Made by a program: the position numbers and the translations under genes
Assembly (NCBI GenBank): GCA_037953745.1
Contig: JBAKBP010001617.1
Location: 124,001 to 188,000, forward strand
Length of the DNA stretch: 64,000 nt
Reading direction: 5' to 3'
Source: Lithodes maja
Taxonomy: Eukaryota > Arthropoda > Malacostraca > Decapoda > Lithodidae
Shown here: in pieces, positions 43,311 through 54,662 of the stretch
Layout of the letters: every line of letters begins with the position of its first letter
How positions within the stretch are numbered: the first letter of the stretch is position 1
The notes under the pieces: generated by a model
Databases searched by the model: none
Told to the model about the DNA's origin: nothing
What the model saw: only the letters and a program-made list of their open reading frames with translations

Positions 43311-44684
43311 ATCTAGATAGAAATGTAACCAATAAATATAACAATCTTAATATCTGAGTGATGCCAGAAATAAGAACGTCTATTTATATAGTCTAGTTGG
43401 TACACTATTATACAAAAACTGTTTTTAGGGCTCTATGTTAAGTAATGGGTTTGCCACAAATAACATAGATCCTAGAATCAAGTAATTGTATCTACAGATA
43501 GAATAAAGACTTCGGGGTGCCGTGATCAATAACTATTGCCGTAAAAATCAATGTTCCTTCAGAGCGGGTTGCCGATCCGGAGAACAATTCTTTCTACTTG
43601 TCTTTCTTCCTCCCGCTCGGAGTTTATATAGTCGTGCAAAAAGGGGGGGAAGGTTTATAGAACTGATGTTGTCGGTACTGGGGAAACTGTTATTTATTTT
43701 GATAGGAAAGGTGCAGGGGTACTGTGAATGACAGTTAGAGGAGGAAGTTGTTTTCTAGTTCTGCAACATTTGTTCACGATTCATTTATATAGGAATCAGA
43801 GAATTCTATATCAATTATTAACTTGATGGTAAGAGGGTTAAGTTGGTAGTTTTGTGTCACTAGGGGTCGGTGATGCCGCCACTATTTGTACAAGGAGGTA
43901 TTAAGGAGTGTTTATAGCTGGGTGTTGCCTGAACTCAGGAAGGTAGGATTTATCTATACCGAAGTGGGCATGGTTATGGTTATACAAATTATAGATGTCA
44001 CTACGCCTCTACTTATGCAACATTTGTTAGGATTTGTATGTAACAATAATACATAGGCAAACTATATAGAATAATATCCTTAGCCTGTTGATGTGGTTAA
44101 GGGTCATCGATAGGGGTCACTGGGGGGGAGTCGGGTGGTCCGCCATTCCTATAGGTTTCTCTGCTATACTGTAGATGGCTGGCAAATCTTTAAAAGAGCT
44201 TGGAATAATATAGTTACAGGGTAGTTTCGTTGGTAGAGTGACATACTATTTTCTAACTTAATAATATACATCGTACAGGTTTCATTTTAACCTAAGAGGG
44301 TGGCAATCCTGAATGTGGACTTGGCTATATTGGTGGCGTCCCTAGGTCACGTGACTTCTCTCCCGAGTTTGAAAGAGGGAAGCTTTGACAGACGAGTTGT
44401 ATAGTTGGATTTGAGTACATTTCACCTTTATGGTATGGTTACTTGGTATATTAATGGGTTATTTTAGTCACGTCAATATTCATGTAAACTCATGCATGCA
44501 TATTACTTAAGACTTCTATACCTTCGGCGGTATTGATTGGTATGTCTGGTGGTCATCTCTTTATCTAGGGATTAGTAAGGATCAAAAAGTTTGTTTGCTG
44601 CCTCACCAACTCTGAAGAAAGTCTGTGTGGTTTGTTTGATTTTAATAAGGAGAATAGTTAGTTATTAAAGAAGGTGTGTATATG

Positions 44685-44935
44685 AGGGTTGGTTGTTGTT
44701 GTTGTTGTTGTTCCCCAGACTGCCTGGCCGAACAGCCCCAAGGCCCCAAGCAAGGCCAAGGCCATAACCGAGCGCCCCCACAGAACCCTCCCTGCCTACT
44801 ACAATAAAGCCTGGGTGACCGAAGCCACTCCACGGCGGGGAGCTGAGGAGGGTGCGGAAACGCCCGGGAAACCAAAGCCCCACCAAGGGCCCTGTGCCCC
44901 TCAGCAATTATGAAGAGAAAGTTGAGGGGCAAAGG
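44685..44935 (-). repeat. GC-rich repeat with (AAC)n tail
   Basis: On the minus strand a GC-rich body of about 210 bp (…GGGCCTTGGGGCTGTTCGGCC) ends in (AAC)8-type tail (44692-44712). The layout resembles a short retroposon 3' end. No Pol III boxes are visible, and ORFs here overlap on both strands without resemblance to known proteins. Confidence 0.4.
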
Positions 44936-45154
44936 AAAAATGTGATGCTTTGACTTCCAATCTTAGTAGATTGGGAGGTCAATCCATGGAAGAGATGCCG
45001 TCACTTGAGATCTAGAAAATATATAAGTAAAAGGAACAGTCAGAGTAAGCTATGGGTATGGCAGAGATCGATCAGGTCTCACTGATAGACCAGCCCATCA
45101 CCACATGACTAGAACCCAATCCTCTCAGCGTCAGCTAGAAAAGGCCCTAGAAAG

Positions 45155-45204
45155 CCGCCTTTGGCGGGAGGATAGCTCCCCTATCTCAACCCCTTTCGGG
45201 GTTG
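45155..45204. repeat. Three consecutive short hairpins
   Basis: CCGCC-ttt-GGCGG (45155-45167), GGGAG-gatag-CTCCC (45166-45180) and CAACCCC-tttc-GGGGTTG (45187-45204). Followed by gggcacccgccattattat, which could be the 3' tail of a structured retroposon or ncRNA. Confidence 0.5.
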
Positions 45205-45731
45205 GGCACCCGCCATTATTATAGAAGTTGATAAAAGCATCCCTAGGGGATGGTTTGATAGGACTCTCGTAATTTACGAGGTCCTTATGTATGTTTGGTT
45301 TAGTATATTTAGTAACTCTTTTTGGTGACAGGTGGCCTTAAGATGAATTACACTCCTCTGGTACATTTATTTATTTCTAACAATGTTTCTTTCTTTCTTA
45401 ACATTAGATACATATATAATTATACAGGTCTTCTATTATGGGTTTTCAAAGGGGTTGAGAGAACAGGACTCTGCTGGGGGTCGCGGTAGTCCTGTCGTGG
45501 GGTATTGTTTTTCCGGGCGTCATGGGGTTTCTTTGGTCCAGGTGGGCGATCCTCCCGTCTCTCGTTTCTACCTTCCGGGTGGCTGACCTTGACCTTGTTG
45601 GCTGGGGTGGAGTCGTGGCATTTGGTTTAGTCGTTGTTTTCTGTTGGGCCTTTTCTTCTCTCTTTTTCTTGTTGGTTTTCTATTCCTTCTTCTGTTCTCC
45701 TTCTGTGCTTTTTCTTTTCTTCGTTATTTCA

Positions 45732-45761
45732 GTTGTTGTTGTTGTTGTTGTTGTTGTTGTA
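45732..45761. repeat. (GTT)n microsatellite
   Basis: About ten GTT units, the second (GTT)n tract in this kb. The 45383-45730 stretch has open frames rich in Phe/Val (for example FSSLFFLLVFYSFF) but no recognisable protein. Confidence 0.9.
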
Positions 45762-45947
45762 TCATGGGGAAAGCAGCATCTACTAAAACCTGGCCAGGAC
45801 GATTTGGTCTCGGGCAAGATAAAAGACATACGACAAACAATAGATCCTGCACCCTTTTTGACACTAGTTCTGATAAATTGTAATAGACCCTGCGCCCTTT
45901 TTGACACTCGTTCAGTGTCATACATGACATACATGACATTGACATAC

Positions 45948-46692
45948 ATGACATACAACAAGCAATAGACCCTGCGACCTTTGTGACCCTCGTACAGATA
46001 AATGACATACGACAAGCAATACACCCTGCGACCCTTGTACAGATAAATGAAATACGACAAGCAATAGACCCTGCGACCTTTGTGACCCTCATACAGATAA
46101 ATGACATACGACAAGCAATACACCCTGCGACCCTCGTGCAGATAAATGAAATACGACAAGCAATAGACCCTGCGACCTTTGTGACCCTCGTACAGATAAA
46201 TGACATACGACAAGCAATAGACCCTGCGACCTTTGTGACCCTCGTGCAGATAAATGACATACGACAAGCAATAGACCCTGCGACCTTTGTGACCCTCATA
46301 CAGATAAATGACATACGACAAGCAATAGACCCTGCGACCTTTGTAACCCTCGTACAGATAAATGACATACGACAAGCAATAGACCCTGCGACCTTTGTGA
46401 CACTCGTACAGATAAATGACATACGACAAGCAATAGCCCCTGCGACCTTTGTGACCCTTGTACAAATAAATGACATATGACAAGCAATAGACCCTGCGAC
46501 CTTTGTGACCCTCGTACAGATAAAAATGACATACGACAAGCAATACACCCTGCGAGCTTTGTGACCCTCGTACAGATAAATAACATACGACAAGTAATAC
46601 ACCCTGCGACCTTTGTGACCCTCGTACAGATAAATGACATTCGACAAGCAATACACCCTGCGACCTTTGTGACCCTCGTACAGATAAATGAC
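45948..46692. repeat. 54-bp tandem array, left part, about 14 units
   Basis: Unit begins ATGACATACGACAAGCAATA and ends CCTCGTACAGATAA. Some units are shortened to about 39-42 bp (46020-46060, 46120-46150). More diverged units extend left to about 45825. The unit is 18 codons and stop-poor, so long repetitive ORFs exist on both strands; I do not call them genes. Confidence 0.95.
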
Positions 46693-48426
46693 TGTTACGA
46701 CCGGGACTACGAATAAAACAAGGGCACTTAATGATTGGACTAGTAATAGGGCACTATGCAACAACGGTACGCTAGATCCAAACCCTCGAACTTATATGCC
46801 GGCGAACAAAAACACCTATACCCTCCAGGGTTAATCTGCAATAGCGGGGTATCCTTAACTGGGCATAAATGTACTCTACTTCAGGCTACCGATACTGGTA
46901 TAGCCTGATAACAAACAAGATGCAAGTTACGTTAAAATGCATAAAAAGGAATCTATGGAAAGATCAATTAAATCACTGCAAAATTTAATAAAATAAAAAG
47001 ATGCTTCAATACAGTTACTCAAAACAACAATAAACTCTTCACTCCTATCTGAAAGAAAGTGAAGTATAGTCCTACAGCATAGACCTGGAAACTTCTGAAG
47101 AAAGTCTGATGCTCATAAGATGCTCGTATCTTAAACTATATAAAAGCAGGAGGCAGGACACCACACGTGTAAATCGAATACACAAAAAGATAGGACATAT
47201 AATGTTAACTGACACGAGAATACTATAAATGTGCAACGGTAGCAATGCTCGACACTAAAATAAGTACTTCCTCATCAACGAAACAGTCTGCTATGGTTGT
47301 GCGGCTCAGCAACAACCTAGACTAATAAATGCTGCGAATAATAATGCGCACATATCAAAGAGCTTATATTAAATACTAACAAGTGTCTACTCGATTAATA
47401 ATGTCTAGCTGGGATACTCTAGGTAAGGAACTGGGGTTGAGCAAGACAGGCTCGTAGCCTAGCGATGTCCTTAAGACTGCATCCTTTAAGTTACGTTAAT
47501 TGACTAGGGTGCTCTCTTGATAGATCCACATCACAAGTATCTGGTTCTATCCTGGCGACCCTCTAAAGACAAGCAAAGAGGCAGCAAAGTATGGAACTGG
47601 TACAGGCCAAAACCCTCAGTCAACACAATACTGCACTCGCAAAGGACGCAACCGAAAAGACAACCCAGGCTACCACAGGACCGGTCGAAGTCGTGTAGGT
47701 ATAAGCAAACCGTACACACATCGGAGACAACGACTACAGTTACCTTATCCCAGTCTAGCATTAAATAAAAGAGCAGAAACACTAAATCAATAATGGAGAC
47801 ACACAAAGTTCTTAACCTATACTAACTAAGAACCCTCAAACCTATTCTAAGTACATGTAAATATCTCTGAGGACGGCGCATGCAATACAATAGGCCGGCT
47901 ATGAAAACCGTATGCAGAACCCAAGGGGAGTGTTGTGCAGTTAATAAAGGTTAGAGTATGGAAAGAGAGAATCGAGTGAGAGAAACAGTGATAAAGGGGG
48001 TGATCGGGAGAGAGTATGCAAGGGGATGTTAGAAGCATGCGCGCCAAGCCTGTCCTGACGAGGACAGCTCCTGGGGACCCTCATGGAGGAGGTTAGTTAC
48101 ACAGGAGCCCGCAAAGGCGCGATGGTCGGCCAATCACGGGCCGAGACATCACAAGACAGCAGGCGCCACAGGACACAGCCAGACACTACCTTCTCGCTCT
48201 GATAGTCTTTCTCATTCCCACGCTGGTACTATTATCACTACTGTTGATATAAAATATAACCCGTTGTCACAGACGAAAACAAAGACCACCACTGGACTGT
48301 CTGTGACAATGCGATTACTAGGAAAGAAAGAACAACATTCTCTGATAACTGTAGCCCATTTCGATGTCCCTGGCGAGCGCTAGTGGCTAACGAGAGGCGA
48401 TTCTGCCAACGCTGGTAGACGTCACA
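46693..48426 (-). mobile_element. Solo LTR related to the 14-kb gypsy element
   Basis: 1,734 bp starting TGTTACGACCGGGACTACGA and ending GACGTCACA, flanked by TGAC (46689-46692, 48427-48430). Shares with LTRs 1-3 the start, ttggactagtaat, tgaaagaaagtg, gatgctcgtatc, cacaaaaag, ggtaaggaac-like blocks and the terminal GTCACA, but is diverged overall, so it belongs to a sister family. No internal region remains, implying LTR-LTR recombination. Confidence 0.85.
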
Positions 48427-49285
48427 TGACATACGACAAGCAATAGACCCTGCGACCTTTGTGACCCTCGTACAGATAAATGACATACGACAAGCAATAC
48501 ATCCTGCGACCTTTGTGATCCTCGTACAGATAAATGACATACAACAAGCAATACACCCTGCGACCTTTGTGACCCTCGTACAGATAAATGACATACGACA
48601 AGCAATAGACCCTGCCACCTTTGTGACCCTCGTACAGATAAATGACATACGACAAGCAATAGACCCTGCCACCTTTGTGACCCTTGTACAGATAAATTAC
48701 ATACAACAAGCAATACACCCTGCAACCTTTATGACCCTCGTACAGATAAATGACATACGACAAGCAATAGACCCTGCGACCTTTGTGACCCTCGTACAGA
48801 TAAATGACATACGACAAGCAATACACCCTGCGACCTTTGTGACCCTCGTACAGATAAATGACATACGACAAGCAATATACCCTGCGACCTTTGTGACCCT
48901 CGTACAGATAAATGACATACGACAAGCAATAGACCCTGCGACCTTTCTGACCCTCGTACAGATAAATGACATACGACAAGCAATACACCCTGCGACCTTT
49001 GTGACCCTCGTACAGATAAATTACATACGACAAGCAATACACCCTGCGACCTTTGTGACCCTCGTACAGATAAATGACATACGACAAGCAATACACCCTA
49101 CGACCTTTGTGACCCTCGTACAGATAAATGACATACGACAAGCAATAGACCCTGCGACCTTTGTGACCCTCGTACAGATAAATGACATACGACAAGCAAT
49201 ACACCTTGCGACCTTTGTGACCCTCGTACAGATAAATGACATACGACAAGCAATAGACCATGCGACCTTTGTGACCCTCGTACAG
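48427..49285. repeat. 54-bp tandem array, right part, about 16 units
   Basis: Continuation of 45948-46692 after the solo LTR. A 309-codon plus ORF (TLVQINDIRQAIDPATFV repeats) and a 279-codon minus ORF (IYLYEGHKGRRVYCLSYV repeats) coexist, showing absence of stops and not coding selection. From 49286 to 49545 nothing is recognised. Confidence 0.95.
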
Positions 49286-49544
49286 TCACTCATAAAAGCT
49301 TGTGGATATTTTGTGTTTCCTATTATTCAAATACAACCACTTGAATTGATTTGTGGATGCATTGCTTTACCGATGTCTTGTGGGATATGATTTTTTTGTT
49401 ACGGTAATAGTATTGTGGATATTGCTTGTTTTTGCTATTTTCAACCAATTTATTGTAGTTTGTCCCCTAGGCTAACAAAAACGCCTTCCCAGACTTCCTT
49501 CACACCAAGAAATGCCCACCCAGACCCCCTTCAAGCTAAATTTT

Positions 49545-49705
49545 CAAAACAAATTATGTCGATTTCTTCGAAGTTACAGGCTCCCTAAAGGCTCGCCCAG
49601 AAAAAAAGCGACACCTGAATGGGGTGAAGCGTCTTATTATCGCCAAACTAATGGATAAAACGCTGTTCCCAACTCGCATCAAATTCAATGTTTTTACCGT
49701 AGCCA
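49545..49705. repeat. M1-family MITE fragment
   Basis: ggctccctaaaggctcgccc, gaaaaaaagcgacacctgaa, ggtgaagcgtcttattatcg match the M1 order. No terminal repeats. 49706-50079 has no recognised feature. Confidence 0.5.
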
Positions 49706-50084
49706 GAAGTTCAGAACCATGGGGCAAATGCTTCATCCTCCTGAAATAATGGAAGTTGCCAGCTACCCTATTGTCTATATATTTGTATAAGCTGGTGAGA
49801 AATTGGCTTGTTCACTTCTCAATTTCTCAGCTAGTACAATGTTTTTATAGCGTTCGTATACTGTTGATTGCGAATACTTGTCAATAATATTATGCCGAAA
49901 CATAGCACCTTTCTTATTTTTCCTTTACTTATCGAGAAATAAGCTGCTAAGGGAACCATCTTTCAGCCAAGTTAAAATAAACCGAGTATAGTTATCTGGA
50001 GTTTACCTTTGGTCGTGACAGTGCTCGGGTCAATATATTCAGGGGTATATAAAGACAAGAAGAGTGTAGAAAAGGATACATTAA

Positions 50085-50445
50085 GGGGGTGACCTGTTTT
50101 TGTTCTGTCCTTTTCTATCTTTCACTGGCTTGTATCCATTTGGCCCCATTCTGCCTACTGTGTTAAGACGTTTATCCCCATCCAGGTGTCAATTGTTTAC
50201 TGGTGAGCGGTAGCGAACCAGCATATTTTTTATTTTTGTTTGACAGCAGGCTAAATTTGTACATTTTTTGATAGAAAAATTTCAGGATTTCTTCATATAA
50301 TGCTGGCTCGCTCTCGCTCGCCAGGAAGAAATCGACACCTAAATGGGGATAAACGTCTTAAAATAGTTGGCTGAATGGGGCCAAATGGATAAAAAGCCAG
50401 AGAAAGAGAGAAAAGGACAGAAATAACAAAAAGCAGGTCACCCCC
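50085..50445. mobile_element. Complete M1 MITE with about 150-bp inverted arms
   Basis: 361 bp flanked by ATTAA (50080-50084, 50446-50450). Ends GGGGGTGACCTGTTTTTGTT and, inverted, GGGGGTGACCTGCTTTTTGT. The arms also share ccatttggccccattc, taagacgtttatccccat, aggtgtc and gagcg. No coding capacity; it folds into a long stem. Confidence 0.85.
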
Positions 50446-50483
50446 ATTAAAGGGTATATCAAGGATTTATGAATAGTATATAA

Positions 50484-50870
50484 GAGGGTACCGGTATGTA
50501 AAGGGTATGTAAATGGTACCGGTTCAGTTCAGTTGATCTGCAGGAAGCTATAGGCCTTTACAACGGCGCCTCCCTTTTTTCTTTCTTTAGTAAAGGGTAT
50601 ATAAAGGGCACCGGTTTGTAAAGGGTACCGGTGTATAAAGGGTATGTAAAGGGTACCGGTATATAAAGGGTACCGGTATATAAAGAATACCGATATGTAA
50701 TGGGTATGTAGAGGGTACTGGTATATAAAGGGTACCAGTATGTAAAGGGTACCGGTATGTAAAGGGGACCGGTATGTAAAGGGGACCGGTATATAAAGGG
50801 TACCGTTATATAAAGGGTATCGGTATATAAAGGGCACCGGTATGTAAAGGGTACCGGTATATAAATGTCG
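50484..50870. repeat. 17-bp minisatellite rich in GGTACC and TATAAA
   Basis: Unit GGTATATAAAGGGTACC with A/G changes (GGTATGTAAAGGG). Interrupted at 50526-50594 by non-repeat sequence. Every unit contains a KpnI-type palindrome and often a TATAAA. Minus ORFs (YRYPLYTGTLYI...) are artefacts. Confidence 0.93.
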
Positions 50871-51581
50871 CCACCTGTCCTAGCTACCTTCAGTTTACCT
50901 TGGGACGTGACACTATTCGGGTTAGTCCCTGCAAGGCTCGTGTCGTTTGATGTAACCACGGATGAAAAAATAATCATGTATTATAGACTTCTCCTTAACA
51001 AAAGAATAGAGGTAAAATGCAATAAAAACTATGTTTCTTAAGGCGTCCTCCACAAGTGAGAAATGCGAAACAATATAAGGTGAAGCGTTGAAAACAGATG
51101 GTTAGTAAATGCTTAATTAAGACATAATTCCAGAAAAAGGAGTTTCAGTTAATACAATAGTTCTGGAAAGCAGTATTTCTCAAATGTGGAGCCCCCTAAA
51201 TCTTCATGAACAAAATATCACTCAGTTGTATATCTTCGTTCAATATAGGGTTAGGGGAGCAATTAAGTAGGGTTCTACACTACAAGTGTTAAGGATTAAA
51301 TGAGGAAAGAAGCGGAGAGGTGGCACACATGAAACAAGTTCAACTTTATATTTACCGCACTGTAAAAACATCTATAAAATCATGCATTGTATGCAACATC
51401 TATTGGTAGATGTACAGGAAATATTAAATTATATTAATTGTGTATTTTTATGCTGAAATATATTTAATCGTCCCATTGCCACCTAATTAATATGCAGTGT
51501 ACTGTTCACAAAGGTGAGCAATACTCATATATTCATGCATAGTCCCTTCAAATGATATGGGTGGTTTATTATCTCAAAACT

Positions 51582-51582
<1 letters not shown>

Positions 51583-51671
<89 letters not shown>

Positions 51672-51743
51672 AATCAAGCACACTGTTGGGAAGATAATCA
51701 AACACAGGTGTACACATTATTGTTTTGTTGACCCATAATAATA

Positions 51744-51829
<86 letters not shown>

Positions 51830-51905
51830 AATCAAGCACACTGTTGGGAAGATAATCAAACACAGGTGTACACATTATTGTTTTGTTGACCCATAATAAT
51901 AAGGT
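51583..51905. repeat. Duplicated block of (CT)n plus 84-bp spacer
   Basis: (CT)n at 51583-51666 and 51750-51823, each followed by the same gtgtaaatcaagcacactg ... ttgacccataataataat spacer. A tandem duplication of about 160 bp with no difference visible in the spacer. Confidence 0.93.
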
Positions 51906-52079
51906 TGGCATTTAACCCTTTCAGTAAGATGAGAACCTTTTCGGTATATTCAGGATAACATTACCATCTCAAAACTTATGGGGTTAAAGAAGGTATCAGA
52001 GAGGTCATTCAAGTTTCAGTAATAATATACTTTCATAAAGATATATTGGTTGTTGCCTATATCAACTATTAGTTTATTT

Positions 52080-52395
52080 TGTTTCTATGTATATGAAGAA
52101 GACAAAAGGCAAAACTGCCTGAAACGAGTGCCTCCCCCAAAGTTGAAAGAGTGCGGAAGCCAAATTTAAGCATTTTTTATAGGTGTACATAATAACATTA
52201 GTGGAAGGAAGAGTGGTGTGCCTGTTAAGTGTAGTGAAATGGATAGGAGGAGGAGGTGTTTGTGAGAGCTAGAGGGAGGGATTACTCTAGTGTAACTGAG
52301 ACATAAACAGAAACAGTGAGGGAAGCCAGACAAATGAAACAGGAGTTCCAGCAACTCTTTATCACATGCCTATGTGGCCTCCCCTGGGTATTGCC
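52080..52395. repeat. Dispersed repeat family R, copy 1
   Basis: Shares with 58060-58370 gacaaaaggcaaarctgcct, gttgaaagagtg, ggaggtgtttgtgrgagyta, ggattactct and gaaacaggagttccagcwac. No coding frame, no Pol III boxes seen. 52400-52880 contains no recognised gene. Confidence 0.65.
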
Positions 52396-52880
52396 CTGCT
52401 TGATTGGTGTCAACAATCTCCCCAATAAAGAAATGGAAATAACAAGACATTATACCCAACGAGTTTCGATATCCTCAATTACACCTTTGATCTTTTAACA
52501 CATCAGACAATTTTATTCAGCGTAATTAAAGCATCTCATCTTGGGAAAAACGCCCACCCAATAAAAGACTACAGACTGGTTCAATTAATCCTTTTAGCTA
52601 CCGGTACCATATATCCTTCCTAAGCTTCATAAAATCGTCTAAATGTACCTGAAATAAAATATGGAAAGACGTCAGCGGTACGCAAAGGGTTAAATATATT
52701 CTGTCGTTGATATGCCAGTACCTCATCAGAAGTTTATCTGTGTCAGCCATCATTGCAAATCCTTTATAGTTTTTGAGCTGCAATAAAGTGTTTTTGTATT
52801 TCCTTAGGGTTCAACATGGTCTAAAGCCGGTGTTCGTGACATACTGAAGACAATCGTACAGTCGCCTACACAAATAGTTG

Positions 52881-53558
52881 AGACGTGATTTTCCGGTCCC
52901 GTCGCAAGACCACCGTCTCAACCGAGCCGTCGCAAGATCATCACAAGACGGGAAAAACAACACAGGCTTGCTCCAAGCCAGCGCACCATTTTACAAATAA
53001 TCAAATATATAGGCTAGGCTATCCAACTTCTATTTCATTCAACGCCAATTTAATTATCATAAGGATTATATAAATTCAATTCTATTGTGAAAACACAATC
53101 GGTAAATAGCATAGGCCTAGTCACAGCTGGGGTTTGTTGTTGTTTCGTGGGCAAAATCAAATCAAGCGTACTGTCCGACATTAATGTATTGTCAACAATT
53201 GGATATTCGTTACTGTGGGCTCTTATTACTCTAATTCCTAATAATAGGCAAGTAAATTATACGATCATGGTTGGATAAACAAATATACCGACATAATATT
53301 ATTTTTATTAATCTCACCACCACACCCCCAATGAAATTAATTAAAGTATATATGAATTATATATGAATTAGAATGAAGAAACTAAGTTGAGCTAGATGTT
53401 TCAGCTTGCCGTCAACCCAGCTTCGGAGCTCTCTTGCCGTCGCAAGAGAATATTGGTGTCTCGCTTGCTAAAGGTGGGCTTGCGACGGGACCGGAAAAAC
53501 AGTTTTCGGGGTAGATCTTGCTACGATGGTCTTGAGACGGGACCGGAAAAACACGTCT
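52881..53558. mobile_element. Nonautonomous DNA transposon with CCGGTCCCGTC repeats
   Basis: 678 bp with inverted ends AGACGTGATTTTCCGGTCCC and AGACGTGTTTTTCCGGTCCC. The motif GTCKCAAGAC/CCGTCGCAAG recurs several times in both subterminal regions (52900-52950, 53435-53535). No duplicated flank is evident and no transposase frame is present, so the superfamily is open. Confidence 0.65.
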
Positions 53559-53880
53559 TCCTATATGACAAAGTAGAGCAAGTGAACACTGATTGAGGGA
53601 AAATTACTTACTCGGATTATTCAGCAAAAGGGAATGTTTAAAAATATTCAATCAACGTGTCAGAATTGATCAGTAAAATTGTACCACTTTTCACTGTATA
53701 CTGTATGTGTAGAGCAAATTGTTCAATACCAAGCTAAGGTGACAATTACCAAACACCATATCGGTGACCATAAAAGGCAATCTATTGTTACAGAAAGACA
53801 AAACAGATAGAAAAAGAAAAACAAACATATTCAACGAACGTGTTTCTTAGATCTGAACCCTTTGTGATATTGTATCCAAA

Positions 53881-54162
53881 ATGGTGGAGCATAGACAGAC
53901 CAGGAAGAGCTACTGGATATTCATTACGTGTTCCTTGGCCATATGCTTCTACTTCAGCTTTAACCCTTCAAGAACGCTGTACGAACGGGTCACGCTTCAG
54001 CTGATTAACCAAAACAACGACAACCAACTAGAAAACACTTCCAAATACATCAAACTACAAAAGATCTACAACTACAGCAACCCAAATACCTACAATGACA
54101 CAAAGAACCAAAGTATCTACAACCAAGTCTTCATTAATCCAACTCTGGTGACCAGTGCCATC
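53881..54162 (+). CDS. Possible type II membrane protein, N-terminal exon
   Basis: Open frame from ATG at 53881 with a good start context (ccaaaATGG). Residues 1-11 are basic and polar (MVEHRQTRKSY). Residues about 12-28 form one hydrophobic helix WIFITCSLAICFYFSF, with positive residues before it, as in a signal anchor. The following stalk of about 65 residues is polar and has four N-glycosylation sequons (NTS, NYS, NDT, NQS). That layout is typical of Golgi glycosyl- or sulfotransferases, but the catalytic part is not seen. The frame runs into a poly-T tract at 54163, apparently a retroposon insertion; a donor-like CTG|GTGACC lies just before it. Unproven. Confidence 0.4.
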
Positions 54163-54430
54163 TTTTTTTTTTTTTTTTTTTTTTTTTTCTATATTCCAAC
54201 TACTCCCTCTCGGGCATAGGCTGAGAGCCTGTACATTCCACCGCTCAACACGGTGAAGCCCGTGAGGTCTTGTTCCAGTCTGGGGAGTGAGACATGCGAA
54301 GCATCCATCATGGCTCGAAGCAGCTCCATCTCTGAAGCGGCTGGTTGCTTCGCTCAAGCGCTTCACCGTCTCATCCTCCAGACTCAGACCCTCACTCTCA
54401 GAACGCCACCTATTGAGCAGTGAACTCACT
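54163..54430 (-). mobile_element. Poly(A)-tailed retrocopy-like insertion
   Basis: The minus strand reads a GC-rich sequence with an open frame of about 80 codons (LLNRWRSESEGLSLEDETVK ... CLTPQTGTRPHGLHR) directly into about 27 A (54163-54189). It resembles a 5'-truncated processed transcript. No matching flank duplication found, and the source gene is unknown. Confidence 0.4.
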
Positions 54431-54591
54431 AGGCATTGTCCCCCTGTAACATATTTTGAATATGGGAATATTCATACAGTGTTATTTTAATCAGGGAACA
54501 ATGAGGGTATTTTTTTGGCATTTCGGTGGGTTTTGTGGTAATGCACTGATACTAGGTACAGCACAAATTCAATCCCAATAATATCTTCCCA

Positions 54592-54662
54592 ATGACATAT
54601 CGGGATTTGAACCCGGGTCCATTGGATTACTAATCCAGTGGCATGACCACTCCACCACACCT
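54592..54662 (-). repeat. tRNA-derived sequence, not a functional tRNA
   Basis: The minus strand has A-box-like TGGTGGAGTGGTCATGCCA, an anticodon arm TGGA-ttagtaa-TCCA and B box GGGTTCAAATCC. D-, anticodon- and T-arms can be drawn, but the acceptor ends do not pair and no CCA-compatible end is seen. Probably a SINE head or old tRNA pseudogene. 54663-55090 holds no recognised gene. Confidence 0.5.

Noticed and set aside
45522..45968. Hydrophobic ORF (Phe/Val-rich) as a membrane protein
   Set aside because: Produced by a pyrimidine-rich tract plus (GTT)n and runs into the 54-bp array; no homologous motif.
45680..49390. Long ORFs (up to 346 codons) on both strands
   Set aside because: Readings of the 54-bp array in several frames; the array is split by a solo LTR and lacks any sign of one preferred frame.
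54592..54662. A tRNA gene on the minus strand
   Set aside because: Anticodon and T arms look plausible but the acceptor stem does not pair; a tRNA-derived repeat fits better.
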